From CAWHJN01 sp963829705 (GTDB lineage: Bacteria > Bacteroidota > Rhodothermia > Rhodothermales > BA12), in NCBI GenBank assembly GCA_963829705.1, contig CAWHJN010000005.1, positions 1,240,001-1,304,000 on the forward strand: a stretch of 64,000 bases of DNA, written 5' to 3'. Below, piece by piece: positions 10,734 through 19,338 of this stretch. Numbering within the stretch: position 1 is the first letter of the stretch; each line of letters opens with the position of its first letter. The translations under genes were made by a program, and so were the position numbers. The notes below the pieces were generated by a model, which worked only from the letters and a program-made list of their open reading frames with translations, did not search any database and was not told the DNA's origin.

Positions 10734-12953
10734 ATGATCTCTCCGAGCTTCCGGGAGCCAGAACCGCCAGAACCCTCCGCCCTCACCGACGCCGTCGAGG
10801 CGCGCATCGACGACCTGCTGGCGCGGATGACGCTGGCCGAGAAAGTCGGCCAGATGTGCCAGCGCAGCAGCACGTACGCCGACGATCCCGAAAGCGTGCT
10901 CGCGTCCGTGCGCGCCGGAGCGCTCGGTTCGCTGTTCAACGAAGTCGACCCCGACGCCATCAACGCGCTGCAACGGGCGGCAGTAGAGGAGAGTCGCCTG
11001 GGCATCCCGCTCCTCTTCGGGCGCGACGTCATCCACGGCTTCCGCACCATCTTCCCGATTCCGCTGGGCCAGGCGGCCACGTGGAACCCCGCGCTGGTGG
11101 AAGAAGCCGCGCGCGTCAGCGCCGTCGAGGCCGCCTCGCAGGGCGTGCGGTGGACGTTCGCGCCGATGATCGACGTCAGCCGCGATGCCCGCTGGGGACG
11201 TATCGCCGAGAGCCTGGGCGAGGAGCCGCACCTGGCCACCGTGCTGGGCGTGGCGATGGTGCGCGGGTTTCAGGGCGACGACCTCGCCGAGAAGGGCCGC
11301 ATCGCCGCCTGCGCCAAGCACTTCGCGGGCTACGGAGCCGCCGAAGCCGGGCGTGATTACAACACCACGTTCCTGCCCGAGGAGCACCTCCGCAACGTCT
11401 ACCTCCCCCCGTTCGAGGCCACCGCAGCGGCGGGAGTGGCGACGTTCATGACGGCCTTCAACGAGATCAACGGCATCCCGGCCTCCGGCCACGACGCGCT
11501 CCTGCGCGAGATCCTGCGCCGCGAGTGGGGCTTCGGCGGCGTCGTGGTGAGCGACTGGATGTCTGTCACCGAGATGATCGCGCACGGCTTCGTTGAGGAC
11601 GCCCGCGCCGCGGCCCGCGTCGCCGCGACGGCGGGGGTGGACATGGAGATGGAAAGCACCTCGTACGCCGAACACCTCGCCGCACTGGTCGAAGCCGGGG
11701 AGGTGCCGGTGCAGGTGGTGGAGGAGGCCGCGCGCCGCATCCTGCGCCTCAAATTCCGGCTCGGCCTCTTCGACGATCCGTACGTCGATCCGGGCGCGTT
11801 CCCGGCGCTGCTGGCAGACGCGCACCTCGAGGCTGCCCGCGAGGCTGCGCGGCAGAGCGTGGTGCTGCTCAAAAACGACGGGGTGCTGCCGCTCCAGGAA
11901 ACCGGCACCGTCGCGGTGATCGGGCCGCTCGCCGACGCCTCGCACGACCAGATGGGCACGTGGGTGTTCGATGGCCGCAAGGAAAACACCGTGACGCTGC
12001 TGGCCGCGCTGCGCGCAGAACGGGGCGCGGAGCGGGTGCGCCACGCCCCCGGCCTCGCGCTCAGCCGCACCCGCACGACCGATGGCTTTGCGGAGGCCAT
12101 CGAGGCCGCGCGCGGGGCCGACGTGGCGCTCGTCGTCGTCGGCGAAGAGTCCATTCTGTCCGGCGAGGCGCACGCGCGCGCCGACATCGGGTTGCCGGGC
12201 GCGCAGGATGCGCTGATTGCCGCCGTGGCGGCAACCGGCACGCCGGTGGTGCTCGTGGTGATGGCCGGGCGTCCGCTCACCATCGGGGCCGCGCTGGGGC
12301 ACGCCCGCGCTGCGCTCTACGCCTGGCACCCTGGCACGATGGGCGGGCCCGCGCTCGTGGACCTGCTCGTGGGCCGCGAAGCGCCATCGGGCAAGCTACC
12401 GGTGACGTTCCCGAAGATGGTGGGCCAGGTGCCCCTCTACCTCGCCCAGAAAAACACCGGGCGTCCCGCCCCCGACGATCCGCTCACGCTCGACGAGATC
12501 CCGGCGGAAGCCCGGCAGGACTCGCTCGGCAACACCTCGTACCACCTCGACGCAGGATCGGGGCCGCTTTTTCCCTTCGGCTACGGCCTCTCCTACACCA
12601 CGTTCGCCTACGACGCGCTGCGCCTGTCGCACCCCACGATGCCACCCGACGGTCAGATCGAGGTATCCGTCGACGTCACGAACACGGGCCGCGTCGCCGC
12701 TGTCGAGGTGGTGCAGCTGTACACGCGCGACCTCGTCGGCAGCCTCACACGGCCCGTCAAGGAGTTGAAAGGCTTTCAGCGGGTGCACCTCGATCCGGGG
12801 GAGACGCGGACGGTGACCTTCACGCTGCGCGGCGACGCGCTGGCGTTCTTCAACCGCAACCGCGTGTGCGTCACCGAGCCCGGCGCGTTCCACGTCTGGG
12901 CCGGCGGCGATTCGCATAGCGGCCTCCATGCGTCGTTCGAGGTCGTGGAATAG
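10734..12953 (+). CDS. Glycoside hydrolase family 3 beta-glucosidase
   Basis: 739 aa, BglX-like. It has the GH3 N-terminal barrel (MTLAEKVGQMCQ, GRDVIHGFRTIFP, KHFAGYGAAEAGRDYN), the nucleophile Asp274 in GVVVSDWMSV, the C-terminal alpha/beta sandwich (VVLLKNDGVLPL, VVGEESILSGEA) and a terminal fibronectin III-like domain (VSVDVTNTGRVAAVEVVQLY). There is no signal peptide, so the enzyme probably acts in the cytoplasm on short gluco-oligosaccharides released by the upstream GH5 enzyme. The length is normal for the family. The gene is separated from GH5 by 107 nt and is convergent with the ClC gene 16 nt downstream. A xylosidase specificity cannot be excluded. Confidence 0.92.
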   Translation: MISPSFREPEPPEPSALTDAVEARIDDLLARMTLAEKVGQMCQRSSTYADDPESVLASVRAGALGSLFNEVDPDAINALQRAAVEESRLGIPLLFGRDVIHGFRTIFPIPLGQAATWNPALVEEAARVSAVEAASQGVRWTFAPMIDVSRDARWGRIAESLGEEPHLATVLGVAMVRGFQGDDLAEKGRIAACAKHFAGYGAAEAGRDYNTTFLPEEHLRNVYLPPFEATAAAGVATFMTAFNEINGIPASGHDALLREILRREWGFGGVVVSDWMSVTEMIAHGFVEDARAAARVAATAGVDMEMESTSYAEHLAALVEAGEVPVQVVEEAARRILRLKFRLGLFDDPYVDPGAFPALLADAHLEAAREAARQSVVLLKNDGVLPLQETGTVAVIGPLADASHDQMGTWVFDGRKENTVTLLAALRAERGAERVRHAPGLALSRTRTTDGFAEAIEAARGADVALVVVGEESILSGEAHARADIGLPGAQDALIAAVAATGTPVVLVVMAGRPLTIGAALGHARAALYAWHPGTMGGPALVDLLVGREAPSGKLPVTFPKMVGQVPLYLAQKNTGRPAPDDPLTLDEIPAEARQDSLGNTSYHLDAGSGPLFPFGYGLSYTTFAYDALRLSHPTMPPDGQIEVSVDVTNTGRVAAVEVVQLYTRDLVGSLTRPVKELKGFQRVHLDPGETRTVTFTLRGDALAFFNRNRVCVTEPGAFHVWAGGDSHSGLHASFEVVE

Positions 12954-12969
12954 CCATCGTCCCGCGTAC

Positions 12970-14847
12970 CTACGGCCTGGCAGCCTCGGGGCGTCCGTCG
13001 GTCTGCGGTCCGCGCCTCGTGTGGAGGCTCCATTCCGAGTGGTGCGCCGCGTCCAAGCGCGGGCGGTGGGCCATCAGCAAGTCGCTCCGTGTGAGCACGC
13101 CGGACATCCGCTCGGGCTCGTCGCGGTCCACCACGACGAGGCGGCCCACGCCCTCGCGGATCATGTGATCGGCGGCCTCGCGAAGCGTGTTGTCCTCGTA
13201 GACGACGACGGGTGGGCGCTTGACCACGTCGCGCACGTGCCGCTCCGATGGCACGGCGGGGTCGAGGAGGTCGCGGTGCGTGACGACGCCCACGAGCGCT
13301 CCTCCGGCATCGACGACGGGAAAGCCATGGTGCGTGGTGCCGCCGTCGGCGATCCAGGCCCGGACACTAGCGAGCGTGTCGTCCGCCCCGAGCGCGGCGA
13401 CGTCTCGCGAGGTCGCCTGGCGGACGGTCACTTGGGTGAGGTAGTCCACATCGTACTCCATTCGCACGGCGGTTCCCCTGCGGGCCAGCTTCTCCGTCAT
13501 GATCGAGTGCTGCATCAGCAGGTGCGAGACGAGGTAGGCCGCGCCCGAGCCCGCCAGCAGCGGCAGCAATCCCATCGGCTGCTGCGTGGCCTCAAAGGCG
13601 AAGACGATGGAGGCCAGGAAGGCGTGGGAGGCCCCAGCGAAGATGGCCGCCATCCCCACCAGCCCCGCCACCCCGGCCACGACGCCCACCTCGGGAAACC
13701 ATCCGGCCGCCATGCCTCCGAGGGCCGCGCCGATGCCGCCGCCGATGATGAACAGCGGCGCGAGCGTCCCGCCTGAGGTGCCGCTGCCGAGGTAGACCGA
13801 CCACGAGAGAAACTTCAGCCCCACGAGCACCAGCAGTGCCCATCCTACCAGGTCCCCGGCCAGGATCTCCTCGATGAGGTAATAGCCCACGCCCAGCGTT
13901 CGAGGCTCGGCATAACCCACGACGCCAACGACGATGGCCCCCAGCGCAGGCCACCACATCCAGTGGAGCGGGAGCCGCTCGAAGCCGTCCTCGATGGCGT
14001 AGACCGCCCGCGTGACGGCCACCGACACGAGCCCCAGTACCCCGCCGATGACAGTGTAGACGGTCAGCGCCTCCCACGTGAGCGGGGCCACCTCGGGCAT
14101 GGCGAACACGGGTGCTGAACCCACCAGCGCCCACCGCGCGGCCGTCGCCGTCGCTGCCGCCAGCGCCACCGGGATGATCGAACGCGCGCGGTACTCGAAC
14201 AGCAGCAGCTCGATGGCCAGCAGCACCGCCGACACCGGCGTGCCGAAGGTGGCCGCCATGCCCGCCGCCGCCCCCGCTGCCAGCAGCGTCTTGCGCTCGT
14301 CTGCCGTCGTCGGGATCACCTGTCCGACGAGCGATCCGAAGGCGCCGCCCGTGGCGATGATCGGCCCCTCGGCCCCGAACGGCCCACCCGTGCCGATGGC
14401 GACGGCCGACGAGAGCGGCTTGAGGAACAGCAGCCGGGGCGAGATCCGGCTCTTGCCGTAGAGCACCCGCTCCATGACTTCCGGGATGCCGTGCCCCCGG
14501 ATGGCCGCCGACCCGTAGCGCGCCATCACCCCCACCACGAGCGCGCCGAGGACGGGAATGCCGATGGTCCACCCGCCGAACACGGCCGTCGTGGGCGGCA
14601 CGGGCTCGAAGCCGACGCGGCCGTAGAAGGCAAGGTTGGTGAAGAGGTAGATGAGGTGGAGCAGCGCCTCGGCGATGAATCCGCCGACCATGCCAATGAG
14701 GACGGCGACGCCGGAGACGGCCACCACCCGCCAGCCCACCGGTGCGTCTTCGTGGGGCATCCGGGCCGATGCCAGCAGCGGCCCCATCGAAGGGGCTACA
14801 GGGAGGCCCTCCGTCGTCGAGGAATCGCGAATTTCATGCTCTCTCAT
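12970..14847 (-). CDS. ClC-family chloride channel/transporter with C-terminal CBS pair
   Basis: An integral membrane ClC protein of about 625 aa. Start taken at ATG 14847 (MREHEI); an upstream in-frame ATG at 14892 would add a Pro/Arg-rich stretch that looks non-coding. Family motifs: GHGIPE in place of the usual GSGIP, GPFGAEGPI carrying the gating glutamate (about residue 160), and GSGTSGGTLAP. The last ~130 residues hold two CBS domains (VRQATSRDVAALG, HHGFPVVDAGGALVGVVTHRDLLD; RPPVVVYEDNTLREAADHM, GRLVVVDRDEPERMSGVLTRSDLL), which often bind adenosine nucleotides. The gating Glu is present, so the protein could be an exchanger or a channel. Confidence 0.9.
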   Translation of the reverse strand: MREHEIRDSSTTEGLPVAPSMGPLLASARMPHEDAPVGWRVVAVSGVAVLIGMVGGFIAEALLHLIYLFTNLAFYGRVGFEPVPPTTAVFGGWTIGIPVLGALVVGVMARYGSAAIRGHGIPEVMERVLYGKSRISPRLLFLKPLSSAVAIGTGGPFGAEGPIIATGGAFGSLVGQVIPTTADERKTLLAAGAAAGMAATFGTPVSAVLLAIELLLFEYRARSIIPVALAAATATAARWALVGSAPVFAMPEVAPLTWEALTVYTVIGGVLGLVSVAVTRAVYAIEDGFERLPLHWMWWPALGAIVVGVVGYAEPRTLGVGYYLIEEILAGDLVGWALLVLVGLKFLSWSVYLGSGTSGGTLAPLFIIGGGIGAALGGMAAGWFPEVGVVAGVAGLVGMAAIFAGASHAFLASIVFAFEATQQPMGLLPLLAGSGAAYLVSHLLMQHSIMTEKLARRGTAVRMEYDVDYLTQVTVRQATSRDVAALGADDTLASVRAWIADGGTTHHGFPVVDAGGALVGVVTHRDLLDPAVPSERHVRDVVKRPPVVVYEDNTLREAADHMIREGVGRLVVVDRDEPERMSGVLTRSDLLMAHRPRLDAAHHSEWSLHTRRGPQTDGRPEAARP

Positions 14848-14895
14848 AGGCGGCATAGGCGGGCGAGGGGGCCATCCGCGTGTGCGTGGCACTCG

Positions 14896-15102
14896 TCAGG
14901 AGGCGAGGGGTCGCACGCCCTCGGCGCTCCCGACGCGCCAGACGAAGTCGCGGAACGCCTCGAGGAACGCGGCCATGTGCATTCCACAGGGGACCAACTC
15001 CTGCGCCGCGCGCAGTAGCGCCCGGTTGTAAGAGCCGCCCCACAGGCTACCGGCGATGCCCAGCACGCGGATCGGAGAGAATTCAGGCTTATTCATGCGC
15101 AA
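14896..15102 (-). pseudogene. Remnant of NAD(P)H-dependent FMN reductase with internal in-frame deletion
   Basis: 68 aa. Residues 11-40 match the start of NADPH-dependent FMN reductases (IRVLGIAGSLWGGSYNRALL, RAAQELVP), including the phosphate-binding loop region. The next residues (AAFLEAFRDFVWRV) resemble the C-terminal helix of the same family. The ~110 residues between, holding most of the flavodoxin fold, are missing, and the joint is in frame. This looks like a deletion derivative rather than a functional small protein. It is the last gene of the sulfur operon. A real short protein is possible but unlikely. Confidence 0.55.
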
Positions 15103-15159
15103 GGGGGGTAAGGGGGCGCACGAGAGCGGAATGCCGGAAGATCCGCTGCAACGGGCCTT

Positions 15160-15508
15160 TCACCTTCCTGTTCGGGCACCGGCGGCCCGGAGGGCCTCAT
15201 AGCCGCCGACGTTGCGGGCCTGCGCGAACCCCATCCCGTGGAGCAGGCTCGTGGCCTTGCTGGAGCGGCTCCCCGAGCGGCAGTAGAGGTAGACCGGCGC
15301 ATCGGGGGAGCTTCAGCGCGTTCACACGCGCGCGGAAGTCAGAGGCCAGCACGTCCACGTTGACGGCGCCCGCGAGGTGCCCCGAGGCGTATTCCGCCGG
15401 AGTGCGGACGTCGAGCAGCGGCGCGGCGGGGTCGCGCTGCGCGACGAAGGCCTCGGGGCTGAGAGGAGCGGCAGGGGAGGGTTTGAGAAACCGGGATAAG
15501 AAAGACAT
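15160..15508 (-). CDS. Single-domain rhodanese (frame broken by one base)
   Basis: Starts at ATG 15508 (MSFLSRFL). A rhodanese-like fold follows (PLLDVRTPAEYASGHLAGAVNVDV). After NALKLP the frame breaks; the next frame continues with DAPVYLYCRSGSRSSKATSL, containing the active-site Cys loop CRSGSRS, then NVGGYEALRAAG and a stop at 15160. One extra C in the five-base run at 15304-15308 accounts for the shift. The corrected protein is about 115 aa. The active-site Cys would carry a persulfide. It lies in a minus-strand operon with a persulfide-dioxygenase-like fusion and YeeE-type transporters, so a sulfane-sulfur transfer role is likely. Confidence 0.8.
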
Positions 15509-15551
15509 GACGTGCGGAAGTAAACAAAGAAAACGAGAAAGCGGGGTGTGC

Positions 15552-15917
15552 TCAGGCGTCGACGGAGGGAGCGGGACGGCTGACGGCGGCGAGCCGCCTC
15601 CGAACCTGCACGAACCGCACGATGCCCACGGCGGCGACGACGGGCGCGGCGACCACCAGGCCCCAGCCCACCAGATGCAGCACGTCGCTGTCGAGAAAGT
15701 GGGCGAGCGCCGCCCCTCCGGCGAGCAGCCCGAGCGCCGTCCGCACGTAGGCCAGCAGCGTGCGCTCGTTGGCCAGCACGGTGCGGTCAAGCGCAAGCCA
15801 GTCTCGCAGGGTGATCGCGTCGGGGGAGGTGGATTCGTAGGCGCGGCGGAGCTTCACAGGGCGGACGGGACGAGCAAAAGACGGGACGGGCGAAGGTTCA
15901 GGCCGCGATGGGCGCAT
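15552..15917 (-). CDS. DUF202 inner-membrane protein
   Basis: About 121 aa from ATG 15917; this start overlaps the end of the upstream gene by 20 nt, and GTG 15857 (VKLRRAYES) is a credible shorter start. It has the DUF202 signature LALDRTVLANERTLLAYVRTALGLLAGG followed by a second transmembrane helix (VGWGLVVAAPVVAAVGIVRFV) and a basic tail. Members of this small membrane family have no settled function. Here it sits inside a sulfur-handling operon between a rhodanese and a metallo-beta-lactamase/rhodanese fusion. Confidence 0.85.
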   Translation of the reverse strand: MRPSRPEPSPVPSFARPVRPVKLRRAYESTSPDAITLRDWLALDRTVLANERTLLAYVRTALGLLAGGAALAHFLDSDVLHLVGWGLVVAAPVVAAVGIVRFVQVRRRLAAVSRPAPSVDA

Positions 15918-17364
15918 CGGCCCGGCCTGTGGCCGTCTCGTGCGCGGCGGCGTAGTCGGCAAAGGCCCCGTTGACGTATTTCACGTCGTAGCCCGCACGG
16001 GCCAGGAAGGCACTCGCTGCCGCGCTCCGTGCGCCCGAGGCGCAGTAGACGAGCAGCGTCTGGCTCACCGGGATGCGGTCTTCGAGGTAGGCCGGGAGCC
16101 GGGTGTAGGAGGCGCTCGCGGCACCCGGCACGTGGCCCGCGGCATACTCGCTGGCGAAGCGCACGTCCACGACGGCGGTGTTCGCGTCGTCCTTCATCCG
16201 GGCGAGGTCCGCAAACGTGATTTCGTCGATAGACGCGGCCTCGCCGCCGTCCTCGAAGTAGCGGTCGAGCGTGTCGGGCGTGGCGTAGCCTGCGACGGCG
16301 TCGTAGCCGATCCGTACGAGGTCGCGCACGGCTTCTTCCACGGACTCCTCTTCGACCACGAGCACGAGCGGCGTCGTCTCGTCCACGACGAGCGAGCCGA
16401 CGACGGTGTTGAAGCTCTTGTTCATCGGCGCGTAGAGCGCACCGGGAACGTGCCGGGCCATGAAGGCCGAGCGGTCGAGGCGCGTGTCGACGACGAGTGC
16501 GTCGCCCTCTGCAATCCGCTCTCCGAAGGCGCGGGCGGTGAGCTTCGCGGGCTGCGGCAGACTGCCGAGCAGCGGCACGCCGTCGCGGTTGTCGCGCTTC
16601 ATGCGGGCGAAGTACATCTGCGGCTCAGGCTGCCCGTCGAGGATTGCGTCGACGAAGGCGTCTTCGCCGCGCGCCGCCGCTGCGAGCGAGGCGTTGTAGC
16701 GCTTCTCGTAGCCGACGGTGGTGGTGGGCACGGCCCCCAGTGCCTTGCCGCACGTCGAGCCCGCGCCGTGGGCGGGCCACACCTGGAGGTAGTCCTCTAG
16801 GGCGCGGAATTTCGGGAGCGAGGCGTAGAGCGCGCGGGCGGCGTCCTCCTGCACGCCGTGCATCCCGGCGGCCTGTTCGAGCAGGTCGGGCCGGCCGAGG
16901 TCGCCGACGAACACGAAGTCGCCCGAGGCGATGCCGATGGGCGTCGTCGCGCCCGCGCCCCGGTCCACCACCACGTAGCTCACGTGCTCGGGCGTGTGGC
17001 CGGGCGTGTGGAGGGCCTTCACCTCGATGTTACCGACCATGAACGTGTCGCCGTCGCGCAGGAACGTCGCGTCGTAGTCGCCGCCTTTGGCCCAGTTGGA
17101 GGCCCAGCCCTCTGCCGCACCTTCGTCGGAGAGGTAGAGCCGCGTCCCGTGGCGCTCGGCGAACTCGCGCGCGCCGGAGAGGAAATCGGCGTGGATGTGC
17201 GTCTCGGCGACGGCAGTGATGGTGAGCCCTTCCGCCGCGGCGGCCGCGACGTAGCGGTCGATGTCGCGCTCGGGGTCGATGAGCAGCGCCTCGCCCGTTT
17301 TCTGGCAGCCGACGAGGTAGGCGTACTGGGCGAGCTTGGGATCGGCGTACTGGCGGAAAAGCAT
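15898..17364 (-). CDS. Metallo-beta-lactamase-fold persulfide dioxygenase-like protein with two rhodanese domains
   Basis: 488 aa. Residues 1-250 form an ETHE1-like metallo-beta-lactamase domain: THIHADFLSGA (with Phe where many members have His), HTPGHTPEHVSY, GDLGRPDL, and HGAGSTCGKALG. Two rhodanese domains follow. The first (~265-355) has no catalytic Cys: the loop reads VLVVEEESVEEAV. The second (~370-470) keeps it in LLVYCASGARSAAAS. Such fusions oxidise glutathione or low-molecular-weight persulfides to sulfite and transfer sulfane sulfur. The gene belongs to an operon with two YeeE/YedE halves and DUF302, consistent with import and detoxification of reduced sulfur. A cytoplasmic location is inferred from the lack of a signal peptide. 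Confidence 0.9.
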   Translation of the reverse strand: MLFRQYADPKLAQYAYLVGCQKTGEALLIDPERDIDRYVAAAAAEGLTITAVAETHIHADFLSGAREFAERHGTRLYLSDEGAAEGWASNWAKGGDYDATFLRDGDTFMVGNIEVKALHTPGHTPEHVSYVVVDRGAGATTPIGIASGDFVFVGDLGRPDLLEQAAGMHGVQEDAARALYASLPKFRALEDYLQVWPAHGAGSTCGKALGAVPTTTVGYEKRYNASLAAAARGEDAFVDAILDGQPEPQMYFARMKRDNRDGVPLLGSLPQPAKLTARAFGERIAEGDALVVDTRLDRSAFMARHVPGALYAPMNKSFNTVVGSLVVDETTPLVLVVEEESVEEAVRDLVRIGYDAVAGYATPDTLDRYFEDGGEAASIDEITFADLARMKDDANTAVVDVRFASEYAAGHVPGAASASYTRLPAYLEDRIPVSQTLLVYCASGARSAAASAFLARAGYDVKYVNGAFADYAAAHETATGRADAPIAA

Positions 17365-17397
17365 GGTAGCGACGGGTTTCAGGAACGGAAACAGGGG

Positions 17398-17787
17398 TCA
17401 GGCGGCATCGACGGCCCGGCGCAGGCGGTCGCGGATGTCAGCGGCGATCTCGCCGAGCTGGTCGTTCTCGACGGCCATCATCGAGGCCACCGGGTCTACG
17501 GCGGCGATCTCGGTCTGCCCGTCGGCGGTTTCGTGGAGGACGACGTTGCACGGCAGCATCGTGCCGATGAGGGGCTCGGCCTGGAGCGCGCGGTAGGCGG
17601 CGGGCGGGTTGCACGCGCCGAGGATCTTGTAGGGTCGGAAGTCCACGTCGAGCTTTTTCTTGAGCGTGGCCTGCAGGTCGATCTCGGTCAGCACGCCGAA
17701 GCCTTCTTGCTGCAGCGCGTCGCGGACGCGGCGTTCAGCCTCTCCGAGCGGGGCGTCGAGGGTGCGGGTGTAGTGGTAGGTAGCCAT
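17398..17787 (-). CDS. DUF302 domain protein
   Basis: 129 aa, cytoplasmic, single DUF302 domain (LGEAERRVRDALQQEGFGVLTEIDLQ, YKILGACNPPAAYRAL, IGTMLPCNVVLHE). The two conserved Cys in GACNPP and LPCNVV are characteristic of the family. Function is not established; DUF302 genes are often linked to rhodanese, MBL-rhodanese and YeeE genes in sulfur or metal-stress clusters, as here. The operon neighbours on both sides are within about 35 nt. Confidence 0.88.
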   Translation of the reverse strand: MATYHYTRTLDAPLGEAERRVRDALQQEGFGVLTEIDLQATLKKKLDVDFRPYKILGACNPPAAYRALQAEPLIGTMLPCNVVLHETADGQTEIAAVDPVASMMAVENDQLGEIAADIRDRLRRAVDAA

Positions 17788-17811
17788 GATGCGAGTGTAC
17801 GGATAAATGAA

Positions 17812-18438
17812 TCAGTGTGGGAGACGGTCGCGGACGAGCGCGTACGTCCACGTGCCGGCGAGCGCGGCGACGAGCGCGGCGAGCATGACGGAGACGCCGC
17901 CGCCGATCAGGGCGACGAGCGGGCCGGGGCACGCGCCGACGAGCGCCCACCCGAGCCCGAAGGTGATGCCGCCCATCCAGTACCGCGCGCCCGGCACACG
18001 CGAAGATCCCCACGCCTTCGGGCTGAACCGGATAGGCTCGCCGTGAACCGTCGTGAGGTTGAGCTTCTTGATGATCCACACCGACACCGCCGCCGTGGCG
18101 ACGGCGCTCCCGATGATGCCGTACATGTGGAAGCTCTCGAAGCGAAACATCTCGAAGATGCGGAACCACGAGATCACCTGGCTCCGGGTGAAAACAACGC
18201 CGAGGTACACCCCGAACAGGGCGTAGACGGCGAGCGCGAGCGGGGCGTTGCCCTCGGCGATCGCACGGTCGCGCAGGCCCACCGGCACCTGCTCGGTGTC
18301 GATGCACGCGTCAGGGAGATCCACGTGCGGCGCGCGGACGGGGGTGGCAGGTGGTACAGGGGCCACCTGCTCCGCGTCGAGGCAGTCGGTGGGAAGCCCG
18401 TCGCCGTGCCGGGGGGTGAACGTCAGATCGTCAGACAT
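17812..18438 (-). CDS. YeeE/YedE (DUF6691-type) sulfur half-transporter
   Basis: 208 aa. The N-terminal ~60 residues are hydrophilic (PRHGDGLPTDCLDAEQVAP) and unusual for the family. About four transmembrane helices follow, and the late loop reads GWALVGACPGPLVALIGGG, the Cys-containing motif of the YeeE/YedE group of thiosulfate or sulfane-sulfur importers. The partner half with GCTSGHAISG is encoded 9 nt upstream. Together they would make one complete pseudo-symmetric carrier (PmpA/PmpB type). Substrate is inferred from family and context. Confidence 0.88.
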   Translation of the reverse strand: MSDDLTFTPRHGDGLPTDCLDAEQVAPVPPATPVRAPHVDLPDACIDTEQVPVGLRDRAIAEGNAPLALAVYALFGVYLGVVFTRSQVISWFRIFEMFRFESFHMYGIIGSAVATAAVSVWIIKKLNLTTVHGEPIRFSPKAWGSSRVPGARYWMGGITFGLGWALVGACPGPLVALIGGGVSVMLAALVAALAGTWTYALVRDRLPH

Positions 18439-18447
18439 ACGGGAGGA

Positions 18448-19011
18448 TCAGCCGAGCAGGAAGGGGAGCAGGAAATGGGTCACGGCGAGGCCGCCCACGA
18501 AAAAGCCGACGACGGCCACGAGCGAGGGAAGCTGGAAATCTGCCAGCCCACTGATGGCGTGGCCGGAGGTACATCCGCCGGCCCAGCGCGCGCCGAAGCC
18601 GACGAGGAAGCCGCCGCCGAGCACCATGAGCGCTCCGGCGGGCGTGAGGAGGCCGCTCCACGAGAGGAGTTGCGACGGCACGAAACCCGTCACGTCGGTC
18701 ACGCCCAGCGCGCCGAGCGCAGCGAAGGTCTCTGCCGAGAGTGCCAGCGGCACGCCCGGCTCCGAGAGCAGCCGGATGCCGATGAAGCCCCCGGCGACGA
18801 TGCCTGCGGCAAACGCGAGGTTCCACAGCCCCACGCTTCGCCAGTCGTACTGGAAAAAGGCGGGCCGCTTCGCAATCGGAAGTGCCGCGCAGGCGTGGCG
18901 CAGGTTGGCCGACAGACCAAACACTTTTCCGCCGAAGAGCAGCAGCGCCGGGACGATGAGGCCAATGAGAGGGCCCGCGACGTACCACGGCCAGGGTTGA
19001 ACGAATTCCAT
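18448..19011 (-). CDS. YeeE/YedE family sulfur half-transporter
   Basis: 187 aa with about five hydrophobic helices. The signature GFGARWAGGCTSGHAISGL near residue 140 contains the conserved Cys that contacts thiosulfate-like substrates in this family. It is the first gene of the minus-strand sulfur operon; the promoter should lie in the ~320-nt region between this gene and the thioesterase gene. It is 9 nt upstream of the partner half-transporter. Confidence 0.9.
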   Translation of the reverse strand: MEFVQPWPWYVAGPLIGLIVPALLLFGGKVFGLSANLRHACAALPIAKRPAFFQYDWRSVGLWNLAFAAGIVAGGFIGIRLLSEPGVPLALSAETFAALGALGVTDVTGFVPSQLLSWSGLLTPAGALMVLGGGFLVGFGARWAGGCTSGHAISGLADFQLPSLVAVVGFFVGGLAVTHFLLPFLLG

Positions 19012-19338
19012 ATTCTGGGCACTGAGTCAGATTCTGAGAGGTAACGTACAACTATGTGGTTGTTTGTGTTCGGGGCGTTCTGACAAAGGAATGGTGAATC
19101 GGCGGCGTGAGCGAAGATGTGTTCCGGTAATACACAGGCGGCGCCCCGCTTCTAATGACCGACTAGTTGTGTGGCGTCGCAACGGAGTGCGCCGCTTTTC
19201 GTTCGGGAGAGAAGGTGCGGATCTCAATCTCACCGCAGAGGAAAGCAGGTCGGTGGTGGAAAGAGGGCATCCGTCAGGAAGAGCGGAAGTGGGCACGAGG
19301 CCCCCTCATCCGAGCAGAAAACTTTAAATCGGGCGTTG
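19012..19338. promoter_or_regulatory. Non-coding region carrying the sulfur-operon promoter
   Basis: 327 nt without a convincing gene. It separates the first gene of the sulfur operon (leftward) from the end of the thioesterase gene (also leftward), so it should contain the operon promoter. A short inverted repeat ACAAC-N6-GTTGT lies at 19049-19064, about 40 nt upstream of the start codon, and a related word (AGTTGTGTGG) recurs near 19163. No operator can be assigned. Confidence 0.35.

Noticed and set aside
10560..12329. 589-codon open frame on the minus strand
   Set aside because: Antisense shadow of the GH3 gene.
16858..19044. 728-codon open frame on the plus strand
   Set aside because: Runs through four well-supported minus-strand genes of the sulfur operon; His/Arg-rich with no domain.
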